Of a stretch of 25,182 bases of DNA, positions 14,276 through 21,536 are shown piece by piece. The notes below the pieces were generated by a model. That model worked only from the letters and a program-made list of their open reading frames with translations, searched no databases and was not told the DNA's origin. Within the stretch, counting starts at the first letter, position 1; each line of letters begins with the position of its first letter. Where the stretch lies: the NCBI GenBank assembly GCA_036558305.1, contig DATBFX010000499.1, positions 1 to 25,182 on the forward strand, read 5' to 3'. The DNA comes from DATBFX01 sp036558305 (lineage in GTDB: Bacteria > Chloroflexota > Chloroflexia > Thermomicrobiales > UBA6265). The translations under genes and the position numbers were made by a program.

Positions 14276-15553
14276 CTAACCGAGCGAATCGCCGGCGTCG
14301 GGTTCGGCCGGCGACTCGAAGGCGGCGTCTTCATCGTAGTGCAGATCGACGGTCGTCGCTTCCAACTCCGGTTCGTAGCCGGGGTAGAGCCGCTTGAGAT
14401 CCCACTCGTTGATCCACCGCCGGACGTATTCGCGCATCCTGGTACTCGCCAACCGCTCGCCCCGGTGATCGGCGGGCGGCGGGTCCCAACCGTAGGCGCG
14501 TCCGTGGATCGCCCGCACCTTCGCGTAGGTGTCGTCGATCGTTGCCGCATCGGGCGGCGCCAGCCGGAGCGCCCGGCCGATCAACTTCATGCCGCGCTCG
14601 GCCGGTCCGGCGAGCAGGCGGTCGGCCTCGTTACCGCTCAGTTGGATCTTGCCGGGCACCGCCTCCCGATCGTTGCGACCGTCGATCACCTCCGCTTCAA
14701 ACGCCGACGTGATCGCCAGCACCGACGACAGACCGGGCGTGGTTTCTTCCTTCAGGTTCCCGGTCCACCGCGCGATCTCGGCGTAGGACTTGGCCCGCTG
14801 ATTCAGGGTGTAGCGGGCGATCAGATCGACCTCGTCGAAGAGCAGCAACCATCCCGCGTAGCCGGCGGCAACCATCAATTGGGCGACGAAGCGGAACCGT
14901 TGATAGGCAAGCGCCCGCACCCCAGCCCGCTCGATCGGGTACGTGACGCGCTGCCCGAGGTCCTTCAAGCGCGCCCTGATCTCCCCGACCTGGATCGGAT
15001 CGCCGCCCCAGAACGAGATGATGCGATCGCGCAGTTCCGGGTCGTGGCGGGAACGCTCGAACAGGAATAGGGTCGCCGCGAAGCGCTGGTTGAGCGCGGC
15101 GGTCGGCCCCTGAACCCAGCGGTAGAAGTCGAGGTAGCGGGGATCGTCGAACCTGAGCTCGCCGGCGATCTGCGCCAGCGCCGCCCCGACCCGCCCCGGC
15201 ACCGCCGCCGCCTGGATCGCGGCGCGATAGACCTTGACCGGATCGTAGAGCGGTGTTTCTTTGCTGATGACGATCTTGCTGGCGACGAAGCCCTCGCGTA
15301 GCGCGATCTGTTGCAGGTACTCCAACTCGTGCGATTTCCCGGTGCCGAAGTTGCCGGCGATCAAGAACCCGGCCGGACTCCGGGGCGCGGTCGGCTGCTC
15401 CTTCGCCTCGGCGAGCAGACGGCCGAATTGCTCTTCGATCTGGGGGTGAGCAGACCCGAGCGCTAGGACGGCGTCGCGGTTCGGGACGCCGGCGCGGAGC
15501 GCCTCGATCGCGCGCCGCGCCTGGACCGGGGAATCGAGCGCCGAACCGGTCAT
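14276..15553 (-). CDS. BrxD-type P-loop ATPase (DUF2791 family)
   Basis: A 425-residue protein. I chose the ATG at 15553, which has a GGGGG-containing site six bases upstream, over a TTG at 15565. It follows the BREX BrxD/DUF2791 pattern closely. ARRAIEALRAGVPNRDAV (12-29) leads into the Walker A segment IAGNFGTGKSHELEYL (65-80), then SKIVISKETPLYDPVKVYRA (92-111), FWGGDPIQVGEIR (181-193) and Walker B LLLFDEVDLIARYTLNQR (236-253). A WDPPPADHRGE segment and an acidic C-terminus (YDEDAAFESPAEPDAG) complete it. BrxD proteins are ATPases of some BREX phage-defence systems, where their exact task is unclear. Here no PglX, PglZ, BrxC or BrxL lies nearby, so this is a BREX-related but separate system. 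Its neighbours are an ATPase-like protein without a P-loop and an SNF2 helicase. Confidence 0.88.
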   Translation of the reverse strand: MTGSALDSPVQARRAIEALRAGVPNRDAVLALGSAHPQIEEQFGRLLAEAKEQPTAPRSPAGFLIAGNFGTGKSHELEYLQQIALREGFVASKIVISKETPLYDPVKVYRAAIQAAAVPGRVGAALAQIAGELRFDDPRYLDFYRWVQGPTAALNQRFAATLFLFERSRHDPELRDRIISFWGGDPIQVGEIRARLKDLGQRVTYPIERAGVRALAYQRFRFVAQLMVAAGYAGWLLLFDEVDLIARYTLNQRAKSYAEIARWTGNLKEETTPGLSSVLAITSAFEAEVIDGRNDREAVPGKIQLSGNEADRLLAGPAERGMKLIGRALRLAPPDAATIDDTYAKVRAIHGRAYGWDPPPADHRGERLASTRMREYVRRWINEWDLKRLYPGYEPELEATTVDLHYDEDAAFESPAEPDAGDSLG

Positions 15554-15568
15554 CGTCGCCCCCAAGTC

Positions 15569-16543
15569 TCAGGCAACCGCACGGGCGGCGTCGGCGCGCA
15601 ACCGGACGAGCGATGCCAGCGGATTGGCGATCCGGCGATCGCGGACCTCGTCCCAAATCCGCAGCTTCAGCGGATCGTACCTCTCCAATCCGCGTTTCGG
15701 ATCTTCCAGGAACGACGGCGGCGCCGTGACGACGAGCAGACAGCCCTCGAACTCATCCGTCGCGTCGATTAACTGGCGAAAGACTTCGTACGCGTCCAGC
15801 ACCGCCGTCGTCGTGTGGAACAGCGACCCGTCGCGCTCGACCGGGATGCGATCGACGAAGTAGCGTTCGACGTCGAGACTCAGAATCAGCCCCTGGTATC
15901 CGGCCAGGCGCGCCCAATGCGCGAGCGAGAGAAACATGTCGCGCCCGTTGTGCCGGGCGATCCGCTGAAAGATCAGCGCCGCCCTGAGCAGCACGATCGA
16001 GCGGAGTTCGCCGCGCAGCCACTCCTTGACCGCCTCTGTCTCCGGCCCGGCGCTCGCGTCGATTTCCAGTTGAGCCTGGCACAATCGGACCATCGCGATC
16101 CGGAATTCCTGGGCCATTGCGAAGTCGCGGAAAACGCGGCTCGTCAAGAGGAGACGGACGTCGCGGCGCAACTCCGCTTCGCTGTAGTCGTTGGCATCGG
16201 CGATCGACGAGTAGTCCAGGGCCATCGAGCCCGTCGGCAACGTGAATCCGCCCTCGGCCAACAGGCGGCGAAGAAATCGCCGCGCCAGATCGTCCCAATC
16301 GATCTGGCGGGCAACCGCGAAGAAGAACTGGTCGATCATATGGAGTTTCGTCGTCGTCGCGTCGACCGCGGCGTACAGGCAACCGTTCTCGCGGGCCAAC
16401 CTCGCCAGGCCGCCCCCAACCTCGTCCGCCTCCAGCGATGGCGAGACGACGGCGAACTTGACCGCGGACCCGCCCTGAGGGATGAAATCGCGCAGGTACT
16501 CGCGCTCGATCACCGCCAACCAGTCCGCCAATCCGACGTACAC
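15569..16543 (-). CDS. ATPase-like protein related to DUF2791, P-loop missing
   Basis: A 324-residue protein with a GTG start two bases after the upstream stop; the GGAG inside the upstream gene's end serves as its ribosome-binding site. The start REYLRDFIPQGGSAVKFAVV and the end of the fold (LLVVTAPPSFLEDPKRGLERYDPLKLRI, about residues 274-301) resemble DUF2791/BREX ATPases. However, the place where GxxGxGKS would stand reads VVSPSLEADEVGGGLARLA. A weak Walker B-like strand (GLILSLDVERYF) remains. It is thus probably a non-hydrolysing partner of the BrxD-type ATPase encoded 15 bases downstream, perhaps forming a mixed oligomer. The relationship is by eye and the remote homology is uncertain. 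Confidence 0.7.
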   Translation of the reverse strand: MYVGLADWLAVIEREYLRDFIPQGGSAVKFAVVSPSLEADEVGGGLARLARENGCLYAAVDATTTKLHMIDQFFFAVARQIDWDDLARRFLRRLLAEGGFTLPTGSMALDYSSIADANDYSEAELRRDVRLLLTSRVFRDFAMAQEFRIAMVRLCQAQLEIDASAGPETEAVKEWLRGELRSIVLLRAALIFQRIARHNGRDMFLSLAHWARLAGYQGLILSLDVERYFVDRIPVERDGSLFHTTTAVLDAYEVFRQLIDATDEFEGCLLVVTAPPSFLEDPKRGLERYDPLKLRIWDEVRDRRIANPLASLVRLRADAARAVA

Positions 16544-16545
16544 CG

Positions 16546-17355
16546 TCAGGCTCCGCCCACCGCGACGAACGAGATGCCGTGGTACTTCTTTTCCTCGCCG
16601 TGCTGGGTGACGACGGAGAGGGCGCCGCGCGGGACCCGCGCCCCGGCGCCGGCGTGGAACTCGATCCTCGATCCGTCCTTCGCCGTCGTCTGGTTGCTCT
16701 GATCGAGCAGGTAGATGTCGCGGGCAAACTCCGCCTTCGTGTATTCGCGAGACTGACCGGGCAGCATCGTCAGCAGGTCGTACAACTCACCCAGCGCAAC
16801 GACCGCCCCCGGACCGCGGTTGTTTTGCTTGATCGCCACCTTGTAGGCGCTGGCGAGCGATTCGAGAAACTCACCGGGGCGAAACCGCGGCGGTCGCTTC
16901 TGGACTTCTTTGAGGTGCTCGACGAGCAGACTCGGTCGCAGCCGCCGCTCCTTCGCCTTGTCGATCGAGACGGCCCGGTCCCCCGGCAAGACTCGGATCA
17001 GCGACGGGTAGCAATAGAGCCGGCCGTCGAGTTCCGAGATGCGCAGTCCTTCTCGCTCCGCCCGCCCGATCAGCTCGGCGACGTAGCCGCCATTTTGCAG
17101 ATAGGCTTCGTCGTCGAATGTCCAACTCTCGGCAAGACCGGCAACCTGGGCGTCCAGTGAACCGATCCCCTGACGAGCCGCCTCTCCCGCCACCCGGATG
17201 TCGCGGATCTTTCCCTGGCGGGCCGCGCTCCGGTAGCGTTTGAGCGTCGACAGCACCGAGGTCGCCGCTTTGATCGCCGCATCGGCTTCGGCTTCTGCCC
17301 GCGCAAATGCGGCTTCGATCGTTTGAACACCGTTGTCTGTCGTCGTTTCGGCCAT
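16546..17355 (-). CDS. Unknown protein with N-terminal helical region, first gene of the BrxD/SNF2 operon
   Basis: A 269-residue protein with an ATG start. Residues 10-75 are Ala/Glu/Arg-rich and likely form a long helical or coiled-coil segment. The middle has a compact strand-rich block (GLRISELDGRLYCYPSLIRV, 103-122) and then RPSLLVEHLKEVQKRPPRF, which is followed by FLESLASAYKVAIK. The C-terminal 90 residues carry ELYDLLTMLPGQSREYTKAE, FARDIYLLDQS and a terminal strand YHGISFVAVGG. I recognise no named family. As the first and probably best translated gene of the operon it may be the sensor or DNA-binding component. It lies back to back with the toxin-antitoxin pair across a 127-base gap. 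Confidence 0.8.
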   Translation of the reverse strand: MAETTTDNGVQTIEAAFARAEAEADAAIKAATSVLSTLKRYRSAARQGKIRDIRVAGEAARQGIGSLDAQVAGLAESWTFDDEAYLQNGGYVAELIGRAEREGLRISELDGRLYCYPSLIRVLPGDRAVSIDKAKERRLRPSLLVEHLKEVQKRPPRFRPGEFLESLASAYKVAIKQNNRGPGAVVALGELYDLLTMLPGQSREYTKAEFARDIYLLDQSNQTTAKDGSRIEFHAGAGARVPRGALSVVTQHGEEKKYHGISFVAVGGA

Positions 17356-17400
17356 TCTTGCCGTTCATCCTTGGGCTTGCACTCGGAACTTCTTTGCATA

Positions 17401-17431
17401 ATCCTACCACGGTTTGTGGCGGAGCACGCAA
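17401..17431 (-). promoter_or_regulatory. Probable extended -10 promoter of the BrxD/SNF2 operon
   Basis: On the minus strand TGGTAGGAT (17409-17401) forms an extended -10 element, with TTGCGT (17431-17426) as a weak -35 at 19-base spacing. The -35 lies within an inverted repeat, GGAGC-N10-GCTCC (17421-17440), that could be an operator. The first start codon follows about 46 bases downstream of the -10. Confidence 0.42.
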
Positions 17432-17470
17432 GCTCGCTCCTCAAGTCAGACGCAGACATAACGACTTCGG

Positions 17471-17476
17471 TATACT
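17471..17476 (+). promoter_or_regulatory. -10 element of the toxin-antitoxin operon (leaderless start)
   Basis: TATACT matches five of six consensus bases and ends six bases before the ATG at 17483. The expected transcription start therefore falls on or next to the A of the start codon. No Shine-Dalgarno sequence precedes that ATG. No clear -35 hexamer is seen. Confidence 0.55.
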
Positions 17477-17482
17477 GTGCCC

Positions 17483-17836
17483 ATGACCGAATGGGAAGTG
17501 ATCTTCTACGAGTCAGCGAATGGGCGGCGACCCGTTCAGGACTACATCGATGAGCTGCCCGACTCGGATGCCGCGCGCTTCGCCGTTGGTCTTCGGCTCC
17601 TCGCGCAGCAGGGCACGGCATTGGGCATGCCGCACGTGAGGCCGATTACGGGGACCGAGCTATGGGAACTCCGCATCCGCGGCCGCACACAGCATCGCGT
17701 GTTGTACCTGGCAGTCGCCGGCCGGCGACTGCTGCTCCTTCACGCCTTCCAAAAGAAGACGGAGCATACGCCCGAGCGGGCAATCGCGACTGCCCAACAA
17801 CGTCTGGCGGACTATCGCAGGAGGCATGGTCAATGA
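17483..17836 (+). CDS. HigB/RelE-type toxin (phage Gp49-like family)
   Basis: A 117-residue basic protein from ATG 17483; a GTG two codons upstream (17477) lies within the predicted promoter. The order EVIFYESANGRRPVQDYIDE (5-24), GTELWELRIRGRTQHRVLYL (57-76) and LLLHAFQKKTEHTPERAI (84-101) is that of the HigB/Gp49-like family. This is a RelE-fold ribosome-dependent mRNA nuclease. The basic residues in RIRGRTQHR and the HAFQKKT motif are the usual active-site region. The stop codon overlaps the antitoxin start (ATGA at 17833-17836), so the toxin comes first, the usual HigBA order. The gene is likely leaderless. The module flanks the BrxD/SNF2 block divergently. Confidence 0.92.
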   Translation: MTEWEVIFYESANGRRPVQDYIDELPDSDAARFAVGLRLLAQQGTALGMPHVRPITGTELWELRIRGRTQHRVLYLAVAGRRLLLLHAFQKKTEHTPERAIATAQQRLADYRRRHGQ

Positions 17837-18243
17837 ATCTCGAGGAGTATATTGCCGATCGAGCGGAACGCGATCCCGCATTTCGCGCCGCAATGGAGGC
17901 GATGCGGCCGGAATACGAATTCAGACGCGCCCTGATCGGGGCACGTCTGGCGGCCGGTCTCACCCAAACTCAACTGGCGCGCGCCATCGGCACGCGGCAA
18001 CCCGCGATCGCTCGACTCGAATCCGGTGAGGCCCGGCCGAGTTTCGACATGTTGGTTCGCCTCGCCAAGGCGCTCAACGTAACCTTCGAGATATCGCCCA
18101 TCCCCTCAATCGATGCCAGACCTGCCCCCCTCGCGCCCTCATCGACCCCCGACTCTCCCGCCGAGCCGGCAACCGAACCCTCGCCACCGAGTGGCGGCAT
18201 CGTGGCGGGAACCCGGGTGCGCGACTCGGCCGCGGCCCCATAG
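17833..18243 (+). CDS. HigA-type XRE antitoxin
   Basis: A 136-residue protein starting at ATG 17833 with an AGGAGG site eight bases upstream, inside the toxin gene. The N-terminal 30 residues (EEYIADRAERDPAFRAAMEA and beyond) are the typical HigA leader helix. The Cro/C1 helix-turn-helix spans residues 31-88, with GLTQTQLARAIGTRQPAIAR (42-61). From residue 90 a Pro/Ser/Ala-rich tail of about 46 residues extends beyond the usual end, and it is probably disordered. The strong ribosome-binding site, against a leaderless toxin, would favour antitoxin excess. It should neutralise the toxin and repress the shared promoter near 17471. Confidence 0.93.
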   Translation: MNLEEYIADRAERDPAFRAAMEAMRPEYEFRRALIGARLAAGLTQTQLARAIGTRQPAIARLESGEARPSFDMLVRLAKALNVTFEISPIPSIDARPAPLAPSSTPDSPAEPATEPSPPSGGIVAGTRVRDSAAAP

Positions 18244-18260
18244 CCCGGACGCCGTCGCGA

Positions 18261-19103
18261 ATGGTGCTCCCCTTTACGCAACTGTTGACGCGCTCCTATC
18301 CCGAGCACGCGGTCCGCGCGCGGTGGTCCGGCCAACGGATGACACCGCCGTCCACCATCGCACGCCTCATCGCCGAGACCTGGACCAACGCGAGCATCGA
18401 AGCCACAGATCGCGGCCGCGACCTCTTCCCCGGCGCCATGACCCGCCTCCTCGGCTGGTCGGCTGACGACCAAACGCTGACGCTCGATCTCGGACCGACC
18501 GACTACCGCGAATTCGTCGGGACCAATCTCCGTCATCCCGAATTGGCGTCCCGATACGGCAGAGACGCCCTCGCCAATCCGCTCGGCATCAGCGTCGCCG
18601 TCGTTACGAGCGACGGTCGGCTCGTCGTCCAGCGGCGCAGCGAGTCCGTCTTCGAATACCCGGGCTACTTCCACGTCTGCGGCGGCAACGTCGAACCGGA
18701 CGACGTGGACGGTCCCGCCGCGCCCGGCGTCTTCGCCGCCGCCCGCCGCGAACTGGAGGAGGAGTTCGGCATCGCCGTAGAGGCCATCACCGAAATGGTC
18801 TGCCTCGGACTGGCCGAAAACAGCACCATCCTGAAACCCGATCTCCTCACGGAGGCCCGCGTGGCCCGGCCGGCCGCCGCGTTCGCGTCGACGCGGCACC
18901 CGGAGTACAGCCACCTCTCCTTCATCGATGGGGCCGATGGCCTTTTGCGTTTCCTGACCGCGCACGCGACCGAAACGTCACCGGTCGGCCTCGCCTGTTT
19001 GACGACCGTCGGGCGGCATCGCTTCGGCGAGGACTGGTTCGAGGTGGCGACGGATCGTGTGAACGGATGTTTCCCAACAACCGGGCGGGCATCCTACTCG
19101 TGA
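18261..19103 (+). CDS. Nudix hydrolase
   Basis: A 280-residue protein with an ATG start 17 bases after the antitoxin stop. No good ribosome-binding site precedes it; ATG 18339 (residue 27) is an alternative start. The Nudix fold spans about residues 108-240: ISVAVVTSDGRLVVQRRS, then HVCGGNVEP, and the Nudix helix RRELEEEFGI (162-171) with the essential R-E-(L)-x-E-E-x-G core. The loop between the Gly-rich part and the helix is longer than the canonical box (about 15 extra residues). The family cleaves nucleoside diphosphates linked to other groups; the substrate is not evident. The N-terminal 100 residues are typical of larger Nudix proteins with an accessory domain. The 3' end overlaps the convergent PHP gene by 10 bases. 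Confidence 0.88.
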   Translation: MVLPFTQLLTRSYPEHAVRARWSGQRMTPPSTIARLIAETWTNASIEATDRGRDLFPGAMTRLLGWSADDQTLTLDLGPTDYREFVGTNLRHPELASRYGRDALANPLGISVAVVTSDGRLVVQRRSESVFEYPGYFHVCGGNVEPDDVDGPAAPGVFAAARRELEEEFGIAVEAITEMVCLGLAENSTILKPDLLTEARVARPAAAFASTRHPEYSHLSFIDGADGLLRFLTAHATETSPVGLACLTTVGRHRFGEDWFEVATDRVNGCFPTTGRASYS

Positions 19104-20455
19104 CCATCCGCCCACATCGGGTTGGCGAACGCCAGCACGTTGCCCTTCTCGTTGACGACTTGAGCGCGCACATACGGCGCTTGCTCGGCAATCTCGACCG
19201 TCTCCGACCAGTCACCACCCATGACCGCCCGTTCGGCGATCACCGTCGCCCCCGCCAGCACCTCGAGTTTCGCTCCGTCGCCGCCGACGACCCGGACCGT
19301 CATTCCGCCCTCGATCTTGCGGCAATAGAGTTGCGGCCCACGCGGCGACGCGGACACGAAACAGCGGCCCGCCCGCAGGCCGGCGAGGAGGGACGCCGCA
19401 TCCAGTCGCGGACCGACGTGGATCCAGGTCGTCGGTTCCGCCAGCTTCGGCGGCGGCAACAGCCCCTCGCCCGCACCTCGTAGCTCGTGCGTGTCGCTAC
19501 CGCCGACCGCGACGACGCGCCGCCCACGCGAAATCTGGTCCTCCCAAAACGCCGCACAGACGGGGTTGAGGTGGTCCCACGGACCGTTCCAGACTTCGAC
19601 CGCGTGGTTGACCTCGATCCCCTCGTAGTGCCAGTCGGGTCCCCACGGGCGCGGGTGGTTGATGCTGACGAATCCCCCGGCGGCGATGGCACGGCGCATC
19701 TCCGCCGCCACACCGGCCGCTGTCGGGTCGCGGAAGTCAAACCACTCGCGGAGTCCCCAGACGTTCCAGTGCCCGCCGTAGGTCGTGACCTCGATCCCGT
19801 GGAGGAGGAACGGCAGACCGGGTGGGTCGTCGGGTCGCTTCGGGAACTGCGCGCTGTTGTGGTCGGTGATGGCGAGGAAGTCGAGACCGAGCTCGGCGGC
19901 GCGGACCAGCAGCTCAGACGGCCAGGAATCGCCGTCCGAATAGAGCGAGTGGCAATGGAGGTCGCCGCGAACCCAACCCGGTTCGGCCGCCGCCGGCACC
20001 TGCGCACGCATCCGCGGTTCTCGCAACACGATCTCGGGCACCTCGGGCGGCAATCCCGCGTTGAACCAGATTTCCACCCGGTAGTCGAGACCCCGCGGCC
20101 CGATCTTGTACGGTCCGAGCAAGACGTGCCAGACGCCGGCGCCGATCGGACCGGAGCGGTAGGGGGGCGTCGCCCAGTGCTCGTCGATCGTGAAGGCGAG
20201 TCGTTCGCTCCCGCTCCAGCCGCGGAATCCGGGACCGCCGGAGGCGATCCCCTGCTCGTCGAACAGCCCGGCGTCGAGGGTATTGCCGCCTTCGAGCACG
20301 GGATCCGACGAGATGCGGTCGTTGTAGTCGTAACGGAGATGGACCTGCCGCACGCCCGCAGGAACCGTGAACGGCAAATGGACGTAGCGCCGCTCTTCGC
20401 CGCGCTCGAAGCGGCCGGAGATGACGACGTCGGGTTGGCGATCCGGTCTCGTCAT
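19094..20455 (-). CDS. PHP-domain metallohydrolase (CehA/McbA-like)
   Basis: A 453-residue protein with an ATG overlapping the ABC ATPase stop (ATGA, 20455-20452). Residues 1-155 form a beta-rich N-terminal domain resembling the accessory domain of CehA/McbA proteins. The PHP metal-binding motifs follow: GDLHCHSLYSDG (164-175, with His167 and His169), LAITDHN (194-200), HGIEVTTYGGHWNVWG (219-234), SINHP (264-268) and GGSDTH (318-323). The C-terminal part is a small beta domain. PHP enzymes hydrolyse phosphoester or carbamate-like bonds using two or three metal ions. No signal peptide is visible, so it is cytoplasmic. As the last gene of the importer operon it probably acts on the imported compound, for example a phosphodiester; this is inference. 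Confidence 0.88.
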   Translation of the reverse strand: MTRPDRQPDVVISGRFERGEERRYVHLPFTVPAGVRQVHLRYDYNDRISSDPVLEGGNTLDAGLFDEQGIASGGPGFRGWSGSERLAFTIDEHWATPPYRSGPIGAGVWHVLLGPYKIGPRGLDYRVEIWFNAGLPPEVPEIVLREPRMRAQVPAAAEPGWVRGDLHCHSLYSDGDSWPSELLVRAAELGLDFLAITDHNSAQFPKRPDDPPGLPFLLHGIEVTTYGGHWNVWGLREWFDFRDPTAAGVAAEMRRAIAAGGFVSINHPRPWGPDWHYEGIEVNHAVEVWNGPWDHLNPVCAAFWEDQISRGRRVVAVGGSDTHELRGAGEGLLPPPKLAEPTTWIHVGPRLDAASLLAGLRAGRCFVSASPRGPQLYCRKIEGGMTVRVVGGDGAKLEVLAGATVIAERAVMGGDWSETVEIAEQAPYVRAQVVNEKGNVLAFANPMWADGHE

Positions 20456-21522
20456 GCGCCGAGTGCCTCGCCGGTGCCGGCATCGTAGAAGCGCAACCCC
20501 TCGGGGCGGGCGCGCAGGTGGACCGTCTCGCCCGGTTTCGGCCTAACGTCGGGCGCGGTGCGAATCTTCACCATCGATTCGCCGATCCGGGCGTTCACGA
20601 TCACCTCACTCCCCAACGGTTCCGACAGAAACACCTGAACCGGTGTTCCGTCATCGGTCGCCGGGACCAACTCGATCGCCTCGGGGCGGAGTCCGATCCG
20701 GACCTCGCCGTGCGAGAGATCGTAGCCCGTCGGCACCGGCATCCGCCAGGCACCAGCGACGACTAACCCATCCGCGGTCCGCTCGGCGGGGAGGATGTTC
20801 ATCGGCGGGCTGCCGAGGAATTCGGCGACGAAGAGGTTGGCGGGACGGTCGTAGACCTCGTCCGGGGTGCCGATCTGCTGCAAGCGGCCGGCACTCATGA
20901 CGGCGATGCGGTCGGCCAGCGTCATCGCTTCGGCCTGGTCGTGGGTGACGAAGAAGGTGGTGATACCGAGATCGCGCTGGAGCCCTTTGATCTCCGTCCG
21001 CATCTGGATCCGGAGCTGGGCGTCGAGGTTCGAGAGCGGTTCGTCCATCAGGAAGGCGCGCGGCTGGCGGACGATCGCCCGTCCGAGGGCCACGCGTTGC
21101 TGTTCACCGCCCGAAAGCTGCCCCGGTTTGCGATCGAGCAAGCGGCCGATCCCGAGCAGTTGGGCGACCCGGTCCACGCGCGCCAGGCGCTCCGACTGGC
21201 CGACGTGCTGGACCTTCAACGGGTAAAGCATGTTGTTGCGGGCGGTCAGGTGCGGGTAGAGCGCGTACTGTTGGAACACCAATGCGATGTCCCGATCCTT
21301 GGGTTCGAGGTTGACCACGCTCCGGCCGTCGATCCGGATGTCACCCGCGTCCGGGTCTTCCAACCCTGCCAGCATGCGCAAGGCGGTCGTTTTGCCGCAG
21401 CCACTCGGTCCGAGCACGACCAGCAGTTCCGCATCGGCGACGGCCAGACTGAGATCCTGCACCGCCGGTGACGCCTGCTTGGCGAACTGCTTCCAGACAC
21501 CGTCGAAGTCGATTTGCGCCAT
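20452..21522 (-). CDS. ABC transporter ATPase, UgpC/MalK (CUT1) family
   Basis: A 356-residue ATPase energising a carbohydrate-type importer at the cytoplasmic face of the membrane. The motifs are GPSGCGKT (38-45, Walker A), the Q-loop Gln84 in VFQQYALYPH, LSGGEQQRVALGRA (136-149, signature), FLMDEPLSNLD (157-167, Walker B) and His194 in VTHDQ. The C-terminal 120 residues are the TOBE-type regulatory domain usual for MalK/UgpC proteins. The start codon follows an AAGGAA site, 14 bases after the permease stop. All four importer components are present in this operon. UgpC/MalK ATPases often serve several importers, so the substrate remains open. Confidence 0.97.
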   Translation of the reverse strand: MAQIDFDGVWKQFAKQASPAVQDLSLAVADAELLVVLGPSGCGKTTALRMLAGLEDPDAGDIRIDGRSVVNLEPKDRDIALVFQQYALYPHLTARNNMLYPLKVQHVGQSERLARVDRVAQLLGIGRLLDRKPGQLSGGEQQRVALGRAIVRQPRAFLMDEPLSNLDAQLRIQMRTEIKGLQRDLGITTFFVTHDQAEAMTLADRIAVMSAGRLQQIGTPDEVYDRPANLFVAEFLGSPPMNILPAERTADGLVVAGAWRMPVPTGYDLSHGEVRIGLRPEAIELVPATDDGTPVQVFLSEPLGSEVIVNARIGESMVKIRTAPDVRPKPGETVHLRARPEGLRFYDAGTGEALGA

Positions 21523-21536
21523 CTCGTGTCGGTTCC

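Noticed and set aside
11859..15070. Two long plus-strand open frames opposite the SNF2 and ATPase genes
   Set aside because: Both lie antisense to genes with full motif sets and have low-complexity shadow composition.
11463..17355. Complete BREX system
   Set aside because: Only the BrxD-type ATPase and a distant relative are present; PglX, PglZ, BrxC and BrxL are missing within the window.
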